Part shown: positions 1-7,834 of the stretch, one piece after another
Numbering within the stretch: the first letter of the stretch is position 1
Layout: each line of letters opens with the position of its first letter
Origin: a virus
Reading direction: 5' to 3' (one strand)
IMG/VR virus record: IMGVR_UViG_3300028840_003129
Location: 1-37,532 of that record
DNA length: 37,532 bases
Notes under the pieces: generated by a model
Database searches by the model: none
Seen by the model: only the letters and a program-made list of their open reading frames with translations
What the model was told of the DNA's origin: nothing
Translations under genes and position numbers: made by a program

Positions 1-984
1 AACACGATTCAAAACCGCCGCCAAACGCCCCCCCCATGCCGTCAGGATCTTCGAGATCCCAGCTCGATACTTCAGCAGAAAATCGTTTATCCGACCGAGT
101 TCTCGACGAAGAACGCGGAAAGCCGGTCCGCTGAAGGCGCGCGCGAAGAAGCCGGTGATGTCTTCGAAAGCGCTCGTGAGACCGGTCCATGTCTGACCAA
201 ACGCTTCAGCGCTTTGCCTGCCGAGACGGTCGAAAATATCAACCATGCGAGTCGCGATCACATTCGGTGTCCGCTGTGCGAGCTGGTTCCACTCCTCTGT
301 TGTCTCCGTGATCATCCCCATGGATCGGAGCATGCGGAATGTTCGGACGTCGGTTCCGGCGACGCCTGTCGCCATCATAGAGATATCGCGAGCCACCTGT
401 GGAAGGTCTATCCGGAGAGCTGACGCGACCGCGACCGCGTCACGCGAGAACGTCAGGAGCGTCTCCATTTCCGTCCCGGCGCGTCTCATCGGACCGAACG
501 CCATTGAGAAGGCGTCGGCGATGTTTGCCGCCGTCCCGGGAGATGAGATCGCGAGGAGCTCCATTTGTCTGTAGAGTCCGCTCGCCGCTCGCGTCGCTTC
601 ACCGAAGGAGCTTGTTCTCTCGATCTCGGCATAGAGTGACGCGATCGAAAGCGTCGTATCCTCGACGGATTGATTCGAGCGGATCATCGACATTGTCAGA
701 CCTTGAAACGCGCTCGAAACAAGTCTGATTCCAACATAGGTCGCGCCGATAGCGACGAGATTTCTGACCATGCTTCCGCTCGAGCGGTTCGCTCGACGCA
801 TCGATGAGCCGAGCCGACCCATGGTCGAACCGAGTCGAGAGAACGACGCTCCGGCGCTCGCTCCGATCCGCTCGAGCGAGCGGCTCATTTTCTCGAACTG
901 CTTCGAAATGCTTTTCGCGCGATCCTTGGTTTTTCGCGCGTTCTTGAGTTCGAGTTCCGCTTCTACTTTGTAGTCCGCCGCCAT
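1..984 (-). CDS. Tail tape measure protein (N-terminal part; runs off the left edge)
   Basis: An open frame of 328 codons continues past base 1, so only the amino-terminal part is present. It begins MAADYKVEAELELKNARKT, then has a basic helical stretch (residues about 10-60, KDRAKSISKQFEKMSRSLER) rich in Ser, Gly and Arg, then a hydrophobic segment near residues 72-90 (VRNLVAIGATYVGIRL), then long helical sequence typical of tape measure proteins. This protein sets tail length and is threaded through the tube during assembly. Its place directly after the frameshifted chaperone pair is the usual order in long-tailed phages. The start has no Shine-Dalgarno; an extended -10 box (991-1000) ends 6 nt before the ATG, so the mRNA may be leaderless. 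The call rests on position plus composition; no enzymatic motif is seen in the visible part. Confidence 0.8.
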   Translation of the reverse strand, partial: MAADYKVEAELELKNARKTKDRAKSISKQFEKMSRSLERIGASAGASFSRLGSTMGRLGSSMRRANRSSGSMVRNLVAIGATYVGIRLVSSAFQGLTMSMIRSNQSVEDTTLSIASLYAEIERTSSFGEATRAASGLYRQMELLAISSPGTAANIADAFSMAFGPMRRAGTEMETLLTFSRDAVAVASALRIDLPQVARDISMMATGVAGTDVRTFRMLRSMGMITETTEEWNQLAQRTPNVIATRMVDIFDRLGRQSAEAFGQTWTGLTSAFEDITGFFARAFSGPAFRVLRRELGRINDFLLKYRAGISKILTAWGGRLAAVLNRV

Positions 985-990
985 GCGACG

Positions 991-1000
991 AGAGTATCAC
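991..1000 (-). promoter_or_regulatory. Extended -10 promoter of the tape measure gene (probably leaderless)
   Basis: On the minus strand the site reads GTGATACTCT, an extended -10 (TGnTAnnnT). Six bases separate it from the tape measure ATG, so transcription should start at or next to the start codon. No clear -35 and no Shine-Dalgarno are present. Same class as the sites at 7238, 7810, 11626, 16154, 17349, 22945 and 25343. Confidence 0.6.
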
Positions 1001-1069
1001 GCGGAACGAGAGGACAACGTTACGCCATCGTTACGGCGTCGCGCTCGAGCTGGTCACGGTGAGATAACG

Positions 1070-1902
1070 CTACTGGTTTGGGTTGCTCGCTGCGTTCTCC
1101 TCGTCGATGAGATCAGCGAGCGCGTCAGCGTAGTCGTTCAGGTCGGCGACAGGCGTCGTCAGAGCTTCGGTCAAGCTGATATGGCCATACCGCGTCACGA
1201 ACGCGATCCGAGACCATATCCGTGCTCTCGTGTTCGTTTTTCGCCAGCTCTCGAGCGAGAGCGTGATCCTGATGTACCATTCAACGAAAACGAAAGGCGA
1301 CTCACGATAAGCCTTGATCAGCCGATCTCGACCGAAGCGATTGATTTTCCCAAAAGATCGGGGTCCATTCCCGTTCCGTGCGCGATAAAGACTGTCCCGG
1401 CGGCGAGACGTCCGCCCATTCCAAGCATTTCCCAAACGATCGGCTTTTCGTGAGGAGCGAGCTTCCGATCATTGATCGAATAGATCGCTTCTCTCGCGAG
1501 AGCGAGAGCGAGCGCTTGACCGGCTTGGGTCGCTTCTTCGCTTTCAGGGAGCTCGTCGCCATCGCCATCGCCGTCGCCGTCGCTCTCGTTATCCTTGCCG
1601 GGGATGACGAAGCGCCCGAGGCGTGCGAGAGCTCTCAGCTCTTGATCGGAGTCAAGCTCCATGAGTGCGAGCTTGAACGGCTCCGCGAAGGTGTCAGGGC
1701 GGCAAAGATCCGGCTCGATGACGAGCGACACGAATCGGCGTCGCAATGTCCTGTGAATGTCGCCCGAGCTCGCTGCACCGCTGTTCCGCGCAAGCGCAGC
1801 GTCAAACGCCCCCGGATTGAACTTCACGCTTTGTGATGTCGCCAGCTCCTTCGCCTTCGGTCCGGACATGACGCGTCGCTCATTGGTCTCTTCTGCTGAC
1901 AT
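1070..1902 (-). CDS. Tail assembly chaperone GT fusion made by programmed -1 frameshift
   Basis: The short frame (194 aa, 1318-1902) is followed by an overlapping -1 frame that stays open to 1070. A slippery heptamer GGGAAAA lies on the minus strand at 1351-1345, phased G GGA AAA with respect to the upstream frame. Slipping there fuses residues 1-186 of G to a 91-residue extension beginning INRFGRDRLIKAYRESPF, total about 277 aa; base 1345 is read twice, join(1070..1345,1345..1902) on the complement. Lambda G/GT and many siphoviruses and myoviruses make such a pair between tube and tape measure genes; the fusion recruits the tape measure protein and tube subunits. Position (tube upstream, tape measure downstream), heptamer phase and the lack of any start codon near the extension all agree. 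Frameshift efficiency cannot be judged from the sequence. Confidence 0.85.
1318..1902 (-). CDS. Tail assembly chaperone G (unshifted product)
   Basis: A 194-aa protein that starts MSAEETNERRVMSGPKAKE after an AGGAGA Shine-Dalgarno. It contains an acidic low-complexity stretch of alternating Asp and Gly near residue 108 (SDGDGDGDGDELPESEEA) followed by a helical carboxy-terminal part (AGQALALALAREAIYSINDRK). It terminates 27 bases after the slippery site, so most ribosomes should make this short form and a minority the GT fusion. Chaperones of this type act in the cytoplasm during tail assembly and are absent from the finished virion. Sequence similarity to known G proteins is low by nature; the call rests on gene order plus the frameshift signal. 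Confidence 0.8.
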   Translation of the reverse strand: MSAEETNERRVMSGPKAKELATSQSVKFNPGAFDAALARNSGAASSGDIHRTLRRRFVSLVIEPDLCRPDTFAEPFKLALMELDSDQELRALARLGRFVIPGKDNESDGDGDGDGDELPESEEATQAGQALALALAREAIYSINDRKLAPHEKPIVWEMLGMGGRLAAGTVFIAHGTGMDPDLLGKSIASVEIG

Positions 1903-1936
1903 TTTTTCTCAATCTCCTATCGGTGCGAAATAGGTT

Positions 1937-1996
1937 GTGTCTCGCCGTCAGGTCGCACCATGGAGTGAAGTCGCCCCATACCCAACGGCGAGACAC
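1937..1996. repeat. 12-bp inverted repeat in the leader of the chaperone gene
   Basis: GTGTCTCGCCGT at 1937-1948 pairs perfectly with ACGGCGAGACAC at 1985-1996, with 36 bases between. It lies in the 159-base gap between the tube gene stop and the G start. A smaller hairpin (CCTAT/ATAGG) follows just before the Shine-Dalgarno. There is no T-tract, so it does not look like a simple intrinsic terminator; it may tune translation or transcript ends between tube and chaperone. Confidence 0.55.
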
Positions 1997-2057
1997 GATG
2001 AGAATACACGAGAGAGCGCCTGACGGCGACGGAGAGCGACGAAGCGAAACGGGGCGA

Positions 2058-2498
2058 TTACAGGGAGGGCAGAATATTGGCGTCGTCAGAAGCGAATTCA
2101 AGCCGGAACTCGACGAAGCTCTGACGGTCGCTGACGTTGATCGGGATGTTCCCGAATTTCGCGTCAGGGACGACGACCAACCGGGAGCCACCGAGCGGAA
2201 AGCCGAGCTTCGCGACGATCTGAAAGCTCTCCCCCGGAAGCCTGCCTTTCGAGGCTTCGGTGATCCGCTGGATCAATCCAAGAGTGTCAGCAGTCCTACT
2301 GTGGAAAGTGATCGTTCCGCTGACGCCGTTGTGAATGTCGTCTTTCTGTTGTGTCGTCTGTCCGAGATATCCTTCGGAGAGGATCTCGCGGTCGAACTGC
2401 ATTTCGATGCTTCCAACATCGATAAACGATGTTTCGATCCCGCCAAACGTCGAGACCATGTTGACGGTCACTTCCTGACCTTTGAGTCTTTCCGCCAC
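2058..2498 (-). CDS. Tail tube protein (putative)
   Basis: A 146-aa protein. The GTG at 2498 is chosen because AAAGGAGGG lies just upstream; the longer open frame to 2606 would overlap the sheath gene. The protein starts VAERLKGQEVTVNMVSTFGG and is rich in short beta-prone segments (SGTITFHSRTADTLGLIQ, GSRLVVVPDAKFG, SFVEFRLEFAS). Length, all-beta look and place directly after the sheath gene match the inner tube subunit of contractile tails, which stacks in hexameric rings inside the sheath. No residue-level motif is diagnostic, so the call relies on context. Confidence 0.7.
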   Translation of the reverse strand: MAERLKGQEVTVNMVSTFGGIETSFIDVGSIEMQFDREILSEGYLGQTTQQKDDIHNGVSGTITFHSRTADTLGLIQRITEASKGRLPGESFQIVAKLGFPLGGSRLVVVPDAKFGNIPINVSDRQSFVEFRLEFASDDANILPSL

Positions 2499-2512
2499 TT
2501 CTGATCCCTCCT

Positions 2513-4618
2513 TTAGGCTTCCGTCACAACGATCACGCCTTCGCCAATTTCGGTGTCGAAGACGATCGTATCGAAGCTCGAAAGCATTCTGATCGAGACG
2601 CGCCAAACGAAGACGCCAAGTGCCTCATAGCCCGTGTATTGATCCGTCGTTTCCTCGACGGAGTAATCCGAGATTCGCTGATTTTCCGGAGCCGCGTCAG
2701 ACTTGAGACCTGACAAGAACGTATCGATCGCGCTCGTCATGCCACTTCGACGGCTATCCGTCGCAAGTTGCTTCGAATATGGGATTCCGAGTTCCGCGAG
2801 AGTGTCTTGCACGAAGTCGGCGAATTTTCGCCGTTTTTGTGTCTTGCGGCCGGCGATCTGGCTTGTCGTGACCTCGCTCTGATAGACGAGATTCCCCTGT
2901 TGGTCGACGCGAGGAGCGCAGATTCCAGCGGTCTTCAGCGCTTTGTAGAGCGTGATCGTCGAGGCTTCGCCGGTGTCCTCGAGCGACGAAATGAAGGTCA
3001 GGAGTCCGGTGTTCTGACCGGGGTTCTCTTCGGGGTTGAGGTAGCAGTTGATATATGCCAACGGACCGTCCGCCCCGATCGTGATGTTCCCGTCCGCCGT
3101 GAACCCCGTACCGCCAGCGGCTCCGAGCTCCGCGATCTCACTGACGTACATGACCCAACCGGGCCACGTGTAGAAGTGACGGTCACGTTGCCACAGCGCG
3201 ACGTCTGTGATCGCCTGAGCGCTTGAGTATCCGATCGGAGCGCGACCGTATGCGATGCGACCGCGATTCCCCTCGGAACTCGCGTCGATGGCGTTCTGCC
3301 GATTCGCTCTGATCGTTGCCTCCGAGCGGCGAGCACAGAGCACGTGATTGGCGTCTTTGCTGACGGCGTTCGGATCGAGCGTCGCATCGAAGGCGCTTTG
3401 ATAGGCGGCGTCGATTTGGTTCTCCGTCAGCGCGACGGAGAGGTTTGACGGATTCGTGACCTCAACCATCCGATCGTCCGGATAGTCGACGACGGTCGTG
3501 ACTGTGCCAGCGACGGCACCGCCGCCGCTCCCGTCGTCAGTGGCGTCTCTGACCTCGACGTCTTGCGTTCCGTCATTGACCGCCGTTGCGGTACCTTCGG
3601 GCCACGAAAGGGTGCGCATCGAGACCCATTCGTCGCCGCCGGCATTTCTGACACGTGTCCCGGCCGGAACTTCGAATGCCGCGCCGATGTTGGCGGTGAT
3701 CACCGTCGCAGTCGTGAATCCCATGTCTGTCGCCATCGCTCCGGCGACGTCGTCGATCCTTATCGTCCCGGTCGGTGATCCGGTCCGATAGACGATCACT
3801 GCGGCGGCATTGGCAACGTTCCCGGCCCCCGGCGTCGTTGCGGCAACGTGACCGATCGCGGCAAGTGTTCCGGCGTCGATGTCTCGGAGGATGACCTGGG
3901 CACCCGAGCCGGCTTGAATCGATACGATGTCGATTTCGCCAGCGTTGACGCTCGCTGCGGTGTACCCGAGGAATGAGTTGATCCTGGAAACGACCTGAAC
4001 CGCCGTTTGATCCCCAGCCTGGAAAGTCACGGTAACTTCCGCGAGAGCATCGATCGTGATCCCCATGCGCTCACCGCCGACGAAACCCGTCGGACCGGGA
4101 GCAAAACCGGCGCCTGCGACGGTGGCGACGGTCGCAGTGACCGCCGTACAGTTCGCCGGTCCACCGGCGTCGGTCGTGACGGAGAGCTGATCAGCGGCGG
4201 CGAGAGCGAAGGGACCGCGAGAGCTCCGGAGCGCAGCGGCGAGCGAGAAGCGAACGTCTCCCACGCTCGTATCAACACGGCAGATAATCTTCCGTGGCGG
4301 CTTGAGATTCAAGCCTTTCATCCATCCGTTGCCGTTCCAATCCTCTCCGAGATGGCGACGAGCGCATGGGTTTTGATAGCTCTCGTTCCCGTACGTGTAG
4401 CCGAAACCGCCGAATTTCTGGGTTTCGTCGTTCTCGCCGAAGACCTCGGTCGGCGTGTCGAAGTCGCCGTCTTCGAACTCACCCACGATCATCATCGTCC
4501 CGGTTCCGACACCGATCACCGGCGTCTTCGGAGTCCGATCGATCAGCGCGATTTGTTCGATCGACGTCAACTCCGTCAGTGACGGCAGTGTTCGAAATCG
4601 CCTGACAAATGCTGTCAT
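2513..4618 (-). CDS. Contractile tail sheath protein
   Basis: A 701-aa protein with an AGGAGA Shine-Dalgarno. Sheath features are the amino-terminal MTAFVRRFRTLPSLTEL, the conserved core at about residues 470-550 (WPGWVMYVSEIAELGAAGG, then ADGPLAYINCYLNPEE) and a carboxy-terminal domain (SYSKQ-type, ending VFVWRVSIRMLSSFDTIVFD). Sheath subunits form the outer contractile cylinder that drives the tube into the host. The protein is long for a sheath (often about 480-500 aa). The extra length is a variable insertion at about residues 140-390, including a segment near 181-260 (GGERMGITID, then TVTFQAGDQTAVQVVSRIN) that resembles a domain in the 239-aa structural protein at 10899-11618. Its stop overlaps nothing; the tube gene follows after 14 bases. 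This gene defines the virus as a myovirus type. Confidence 0.88.
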   Translation of the reverse strand: MTAFVRRFRTLPSLTELTSIEQIALIDRTPKTPVIGVGTGTMMIVGEFEDGDFDTPTEVFGENDETQKFGGFGYTYGNESYQNPCARRHLGEDWNGNGWMKGLNLKPPRKIICRVDTSVGDVRFSLAAALRSSRGPFALAAADQLSVTTDAGGPANCTAVTATVATVAGAGFAPGPTGFVGGERMGITIDALAEVTVTFQAGDQTAVQVVSRINSFLGYTAASVNAGEIDIVSIQAGSGAQVILRDIDAGTLAAIGHVAATTPGAGNVANAAAVIVYRTGSPTGTIRIDDVAGAMATDMGFTTATVITANIGAAFEVPAGTRVRNAGGDEWVSMRTLSWPEGTATAVNDGTQDVEVRDATDDGSGGGAVAGTVTTVVDYPDDRMVEVTNPSNLSVALTENQIDAAYQSAFDATLDPNAVSKDANHVLCARRSEATIRANRQNAIDASSEGNRGRIAYGRAPIGYSSAQAITDVALWQRDRHFYTWPGWVMYVSEIAELGAAGGTGFTADGNITIGADGPLAYINCYLNPEENPGQNTGLLTFISSLEDTGEASTITLYKALKTAGICAPRVDQQGNLVYQSEVTTSQIAGRKTQKRRKFADFVQDTLAELGIPYSKQLATDSRRSGMTSAIDTFLSGLKSDAAPENQRISDYSVEETTDQYTGYEALGVFVWRVSIRMLSSFDTIVFDTEIGEGVIVVTEA

Positions 4619-5331
4619 TCTTCAATCTCCTCAGTCGGTGGATCGGCCGGGTCCACGATGCTTTTGCAAATCATTGGCTTCTTCATCTCGACCGCTTCTC
4701 TAAGCGAGACAATATCACACTCGCCGATGATGACCGTTTGCAACCGACGCTCGTTCAGAGACGCCGTGACGGCGCTGTCGTCAAACCGGCCTCCCGAGGA
4801 CAGCGAAAACCGCATGCTCCGAGAATAATAGAGTTCGGGGCCTTCGAGCACGATTCCGGAGCGACTCTCTTCGATGTTGAACGCCGACGGAAGGAGCGCG
4901 GCGACAGCTTGGCGGTCGGCTTTTTTGTCAAGCCAGAAATCGACTTGAAACTCCTGCCGAGCTCCGCTCGATTTCATGAGGACCGTCGTCTTTTTCCCCT
5001 CCCCTTGGTTGCACGCGACGAGCTCGTCGAATTGCCCCCATGTCTCTTCGAGAATCGTCGGAACGAGGTTGTGAGCGACGTGCTCGATCTCTCCTGCGTC
5101 GATGATCGACGCGCAAGGGTACGGGAGATCCTGACGGCTTTCGGGCCATTCGTCGAAGACCTCGCGAAGACGAAAGACGGTGTCTCGATCATCGCCGCCG
5201 GCGATCCGGAACTGAAGTTGAAGGAGATAGACCGCAAGCGTTTCCGCGAGAGCGTCGCGAGCTCCGATCCGATTCGGGATCGCAACGCCGCGACCGATAT
5301 TCGAGACTCTGATCGGATCACCGATTGCCAT
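4615..5331 (-). CDS. Tail terminator or neck protein (putative)
   Basis: A 238-aa protein starting MAIGDPIRVSNIGRGVAIPN. Its stop overlaps the sheath start by 4 bases, so the two are translationally coupled. It has a long helix-rich first half (ALAETLAVYLLQLQFRIAGG, FRLREVFDEWPESRQDLPYP) and a mixed second half. The phrase DLPYPCASIIDAGE is similar in style to tail completion and terminator proteins, where a short Pro-Tyr-Pro segment precedes a beta strand. Position between a gp10-like protein and the sheath is where the tail terminator or neck ring usually lies. I do not recognise a specific family, so the function is inferred from gene order only. Confidence 0.5.
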   Translation of the reverse strand: MAIGDPIRVSNIGRGVAIPNRIGARDALAETLAVYLLQLQFRIAGGDDRDTVFRLREVFDEWPESRQDLPYPCASIIDAGEIEHVAHNLVPTILEETWGQFDELVACNQGEGKKTTVLMKSSGARQEFQVDFWLDKKADRQAVAALLPSAFNIEESRSGIVLEGPELYYSRSMRFSLSSGGRFDDSAVTASLNERRLQTVIIGECDIVSLREAVEMKKPMICKSIVDPADPPTEEIEE

Positions 5332-5337
5332 GATTCA

Positions 5338-6000
5338 TCACCGCGCTTTCTTCGCTCTCGCCGATTCCGCCGCTTTCGCCGCCAGGTCGCTCGAAATTCG
5401 TCGTCCTACCTTACCCTTGCCGATCGCTTCGAGTTCCGCTTGGATTTCTTTCTCTAGAATACGACGACGACTGAAACGAAGGATCGAGCGTTTCATGAAA
5501 TGTCGAGGCTCTATCCCTCGCGCCGCGATCTTCGCGATGATCAAAAGAACGACCTGCAAGGCTTCGTCGATCATCTCTTGGAGCTCTCGATCTTCATCAT
5601 CGAGCGCCATGAAAGCCTTCGAGCCGAGCCTCGAGCGGCTCAGGAATTCGTCAAGGTCGCTCTCCGTCACTTCGACATCGATCAACCCCTTGCGATAGCA
5701 CCAATCGGCCAATGGTTGAAACGGTGGCCTATGTGGTCGTGTGCCGTACTCCATGAAGGCGGCATGCGGCGCGTCAACGCCAACGATGGCGCCGCGCTTC
5801 GTCGGCGTTGTGAAATGCGAATTGACCAGCACAGCGTTGTCGATCGGGGGGTATGGTCTCGTATCGTTGATCGCTTCCGGGATGATACTCTCGAGCCGAT
5901 ACGCAGCGCTCTTGATACCCTTCAGCGTCGCTTCTTCGAGCTCGTCTCCGAGCTTCGCCACTTCCCGAGCGAACTGACGCAGATTTACTTTATAGGCCAC
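5338..6000 (-). CDS. HK97 gp10-like tail completion protein
   Basis: About 220 aa from a GTG at 6000 (VAYKVNLRQFAREVAKLGDE); the longer frame to 6084 adds only a basic low-complexity stretch that overlaps the upstream gene. The core has the gp10 pattern: an amino-terminal helix, an AIND(T)RPYPPIDNAVLVNSH segment, then GVDAPHAAFMEYGTRPHRPPF, where the family carries H/YA..vE.GTrphrp. Gp10-family proteins sit at the head-tail joint and help tail attachment or maturation. The carboxy-terminal third (LDEFLSRSRLGSKAFM onward) is helical and basic, longer than many gp10 proteins (about 130-150 aa). It overlaps the preceding gene by 16 bases. Confidence 0.72.
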   Translation of the reverse strand: MAYKVNLRQFAREVAKLGDELEEATLKGIKSAAYRLESIIPEAINDTRPYPPIDNAVLVNSHFTTPTKRGAIVGVDAPHAAFMEYGTRPHRPPFQPLADWCYRKGLIDVEVTESDLDEFLSRSRLGSKAFMALDDEDRELQEMIDEALQVVLLIIAKIAARGIEPRHFMKRSILRFSRRRILEKEIQAELEAIGKGKVGRRISSDLAAKAAESARAKKAR

Positions 6001-6581
6001 GGTCCGACCGGCGTTCGACCGTCGTCGCGAGGAGCTCCGGAGCGCAAGCGGTCGCCGTCGGCGCGCTTCAAAACGAGCAACCAATCGAAGCGGTCCGGTC
6101 GCCTGACCGGGGGTCTCGCGAGCGTGAACCGTCGGCGCTTCGTCGTTCCGTCGCGCTCGTCGATCCTGATTTCAATGAAGGCTTCTTCGGCGTCAGTGGC
6201 GCTGAAGTATCCGGCGAGTTCGTCTTCAGTGTACCGCGGGGAGACGCCTTCGAGTCTTGCGTCGCCGCGCTCGAGCACTCCGGCTTCGCGGCTTTCTCGC
6301 GACACTCCAGTCATTGATAGTTTTGGTGTCGGCAGAAGTGGAAGATCGAGCGAAACGTCAGCTTGACCGCGACCGATTTCGCCACCGGTCCAGCTCGTTC
6401 TCACTATGTGGACAGTGTATGGGCGCAGACCGAAGTCGGTCGCAAGCTGACGGAGATCGTCGGCGACTTCTCCGAGCTCCTCGACGAGCGAATCTCTCGC
6501 ACAAAATCGCTTTTCGCGAAGATCGGAATCATGGGTTGCGGGGATCGGACCGCGAGGATTTTCTGTTGTCTCACCCACCAC
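5985..6581 (-). CDS. Head-tail connector region protein, unknown family
   Basis: A 198-aa protein from a GTG start (VVGETTENPRGPIPATHDSD). It has an amino-terminal helix (SLVEELGEVADDLRQLATDFG) followed by RPYTVHIVRTSWTGGEIGRG, a beta-rich middle, and a basic end. Similar uncharacterised proteins lie between capsid and tail genes in other myoviruses, but I cannot name a family. Overlaps with both neighbours (11 and 16 bases) show it is translated as part of the connector operon. A neck or adaptor role is the likely reading. Confidence 0.5.
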   Translation of the reverse strand: MVGETTENPRGPIPATHDSDLREKRFCARDSLVEELGEVADDLRQLATDFGLRPYTVHIVRTSWTGGEIGRGQADVSLDLPLLPTPKLSMTGVSRESREAGVLERGDARLEGVSPRYTEDELAGYFSATDAEEAFIEIRIDERDGTTKRRRFTLARPPVRRPDRFDWLLVLKRADGDRLRSGAPRDDGRTPVGPWPIK

Positions 6582-6834
6582 AGATCACCGACTCATACCA
6601 TTCGCCGACAATGCGGCGAATGATGCCTTTCCAATCGTCTGATTCGACGCCGTCGCTCGTCGAGGTTTCAACCTTCAAGGTCTTCAGGTCCTCGATCTCG
6701 AGTTCGCCACGAATGAAGGATTCGATGTCGTTGCATGAAACGACGTGAGCGCTTCCGTCATAGACCTGAAGACAAATATGAGGATCGCAGCGATAATCGC
6801 TGAGCTTGATCACGTTTCCGCGATCGTCATCCAT
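6571..6834 (-). CDS. Small hypothetical protein in the connector cluster
   Basis: An 87-aa acidic protein (MDDDRGNVIKLSDYRCDPHI) with no recognisable domain or membrane segment. It overlaps the 134-aa connector gene by 8 bases and the 198-aa gene by 11 bases, so it is expressed with them. Its tight packing inside the head-tail gene block argues for a virion assembly role. Nothing further can be said from the sequence. Confidence 0.55.
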   Translation of the reverse strand: MDDDRGNVIKLSDYRCDPHICLQVYDGSAHVVSCNDIESFIRGELEIEDLKTLKVETSTSDGVESDDWKGIIRRIVGEWYESVICGG

Positions 6835-7231
6835 TTACGACCCTGGCATTGATTCCGCCGGCGAGAACATCGCTATTCGCGAACGGGTTAATCGGAGCTC
6901 CGAGATCATTCGAAAGGCGGCCGGTCCAATAGCGGAGCTCCCGACGAAGCATTGCCGTTTCATTTGGGTTCGTCGCCAGCTCTCCGATTCGGACTGCTTT
7001 CATTCTCGACCGCGCCGAATGGAGTTGACCTTCGATGTCGCGGAGTTCGCACAAGTCGCTTCGAACGCGCTCAAGCCCTTCGGCGTCGATGCGCCGGAAC
7101 GCTTCTCTGACGAGAAATTCAGGCTGTGAGGGAGCGGGGAAACCGAGCTGAAAGCTTTGGGCTAGGTCTGACCAATTGGCGTACCCGAGAAAACGGAGCG
7201 CGTCGGCTTGTTCGGATGTTGAGAGCGCCAT
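6827..7231 (-). CDS. Head-tail connector (adaptor) protein, putative
   Basis: A 134-aa, mostly helical protein (MALSTSEQADALRFLGYANW) with a long helix at about residues 45-70 (RRIDAEGLERVRSDLCELRD) and another near 90-105. Helical proteins of this size lying one or two genes after the capsid usually bind the portal ring as the first adaptor. The amino-terminal phrase ADALRFLGY is common in uncharacterised connector proteins of Proteobacteria phages. It is the first gene after a terminator hairpin and has its own extended -10 box 6 nt before the ATG, so it starts a transcription unit that includes the next several tail genes. Confidence 0.6.
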   Translation of the reverse strand: MALSTSEQADALRFLGYANWSDLAQSFQLGFPAPSQPEFLVREAFRRIDAEGLERVRSDLCELRDIEGQLHSARSRMKAVRIGELATNPNETAMLRRELRYWTGRLSNDLGAPINPFANSDVLAGGINARVVNG

Positions 7232-7237
7232 GAACAG

Positions 7238-7247
7238 AGGATAGCAC
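7238..7247 (-). promoter_or_regulatory. Extended -10 promoter for the connector-tail unit
   Basis: Minus strand GTGCTATCCT, six bases before the ATG at 7231, with no Shine-Dalgarno. It lies just downstream of the terminator at 7255-7297, so transcription is stopped and restarted here. Confidence 0.6.
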
Positions 7248-7254
7248 GACGTAC

Positions 7255-7297
7255 AAAAAGCGACGGCTCCGCGTTCGGGGGGTTACGCGGAGCCGTC
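7255..7297 (-). terminator. Intrinsic terminator of the capsid-Rho-N transcript
   Basis: GACGGCTCCGCG (7262-7273) and CGCGGAGCCGTC (7286-7297) form a perfect 12-bp stem with a 12-base loop. On the minus strand the stem is followed by a five-T run (7259-7255). It terminates leftward transcripts coming from 7381-7803 and separates the capsid unit from the connector unit. Confidence 0.8.
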
Positions 7298-7380
7298 AAG
7301 GTGACCTCACCAGCAACGTGAAGCAAGAGTAGTTATAGCACAGCGCCGCGAGCGGCGGAAAAGCGCGGAAGGTTTCGAAC

Positions 7381-7803
7381 TCAATCGACGACAGGAGCGA
7401 GGACACCGCCGCAAGATCGGACACGTTCAAGATCGTGCTCCGTCTCTTTCATCTCCCGGCCGGCTTTCAGTAGAACCGTCATCCCGTTCGCGCCGACAAG
7501 GCGAATATCGTTCATCAACTTGAAGACCTTTGGCGCCTCGGGTTCCGGACCGACGACGGATGGCGCGATCGGTTCCGGCTCGGTCGTCTCAGCGGCTTCT
7601 TCGACTTGTTCCGTCGGTGCGCCGTCAGGCGCCGGAGTTACTTCGTCTGGAAAATTGGCAAAGTTCGCCGGATCGCCTTCGGCGTCGAGCGCTTCGAGCG
7701 CCTGAACGAGTTCAGCCTTGTTCATCGTCGTCGAGCTCTTCACCCCACGATCCTTTGCCATCACTCTCAGCTCTTTGATCGTCAACGCGTCGTAGGTTTC
7801 CAT
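7381..7803 (-). CDS. Rho-N/SAP-like domain protein next to the capsid gene
   Basis: A 140-aa protein. Residues about 6-38 (ALTIKELRVMAKDRGVKSST then MNKAELVQALEAL) match the helix-extended-helix pattern of Rho N-terminal, LEM and SAP-like domains. An acidic Pro/Glu/Ala linker follows (residues 42-90), then a small carboxy-terminal domain (FKLMNDIRLVGANGMTVLLKAGREM). Such proteins are found beside capsid genes in several phages, where a head or packaging-related role is suspected. It has an extended -10 box ending 6 nt before the ATG and an operator-like palindrome just upstream, so it may be regulated separately from the capsid. Confidence 0.65.
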   Translation of the reverse strand: METYDALTIKELRVMAKDRGVKSSTTMNKAELVQALEALDAEGDPANFANFPDEVTPAPDGAPTEQVEEAAETTEPEPIAPSVVGPEPEAPKVFKLMNDIRLVGANGMTVLLKAGREMKETEHDLERVRSCGGVLAPVVD

Positions 7804-7809
7804 GGCGAC

Positions 7810-7819
7810 AGAGTATCAC
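7810..7819 (-). promoter_or_regulatory. Extended -10 promoter of the Rho-N-like gene
   Basis: Minus strand GTGATACTCT, six bases before the ATG at 7803 and without a Shine-Dalgarno. The operator at 7819-7834 directly abuts it on the upstream side, where a bound repressor would cover the -10/-35 region. Confidence 0.6.
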
Positions 7820-7834
7820 ATGCCGCAGGGCATA
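7819..7834. promoter_or_regulatory. Operator copy 1 (CATGCCGCAGGGCATA)
   Basis: Near-palindrome with half-sites ATGCC and GGCAT around a 4-base centre. It matches the 16-bp palindrome at 13291-13306 at 13 of 16 positions. It lies immediately upstream of the extended -10 box of the 7381-7803 gene. Confidence 0.5.

Noticed and set aside
599-1000. Minus-strand 133-residue open frame overlapping the tape measure start
   Set aside because: It is out of frame with the long tape measure frame and shows Arg/Ser-rich shadow composition.
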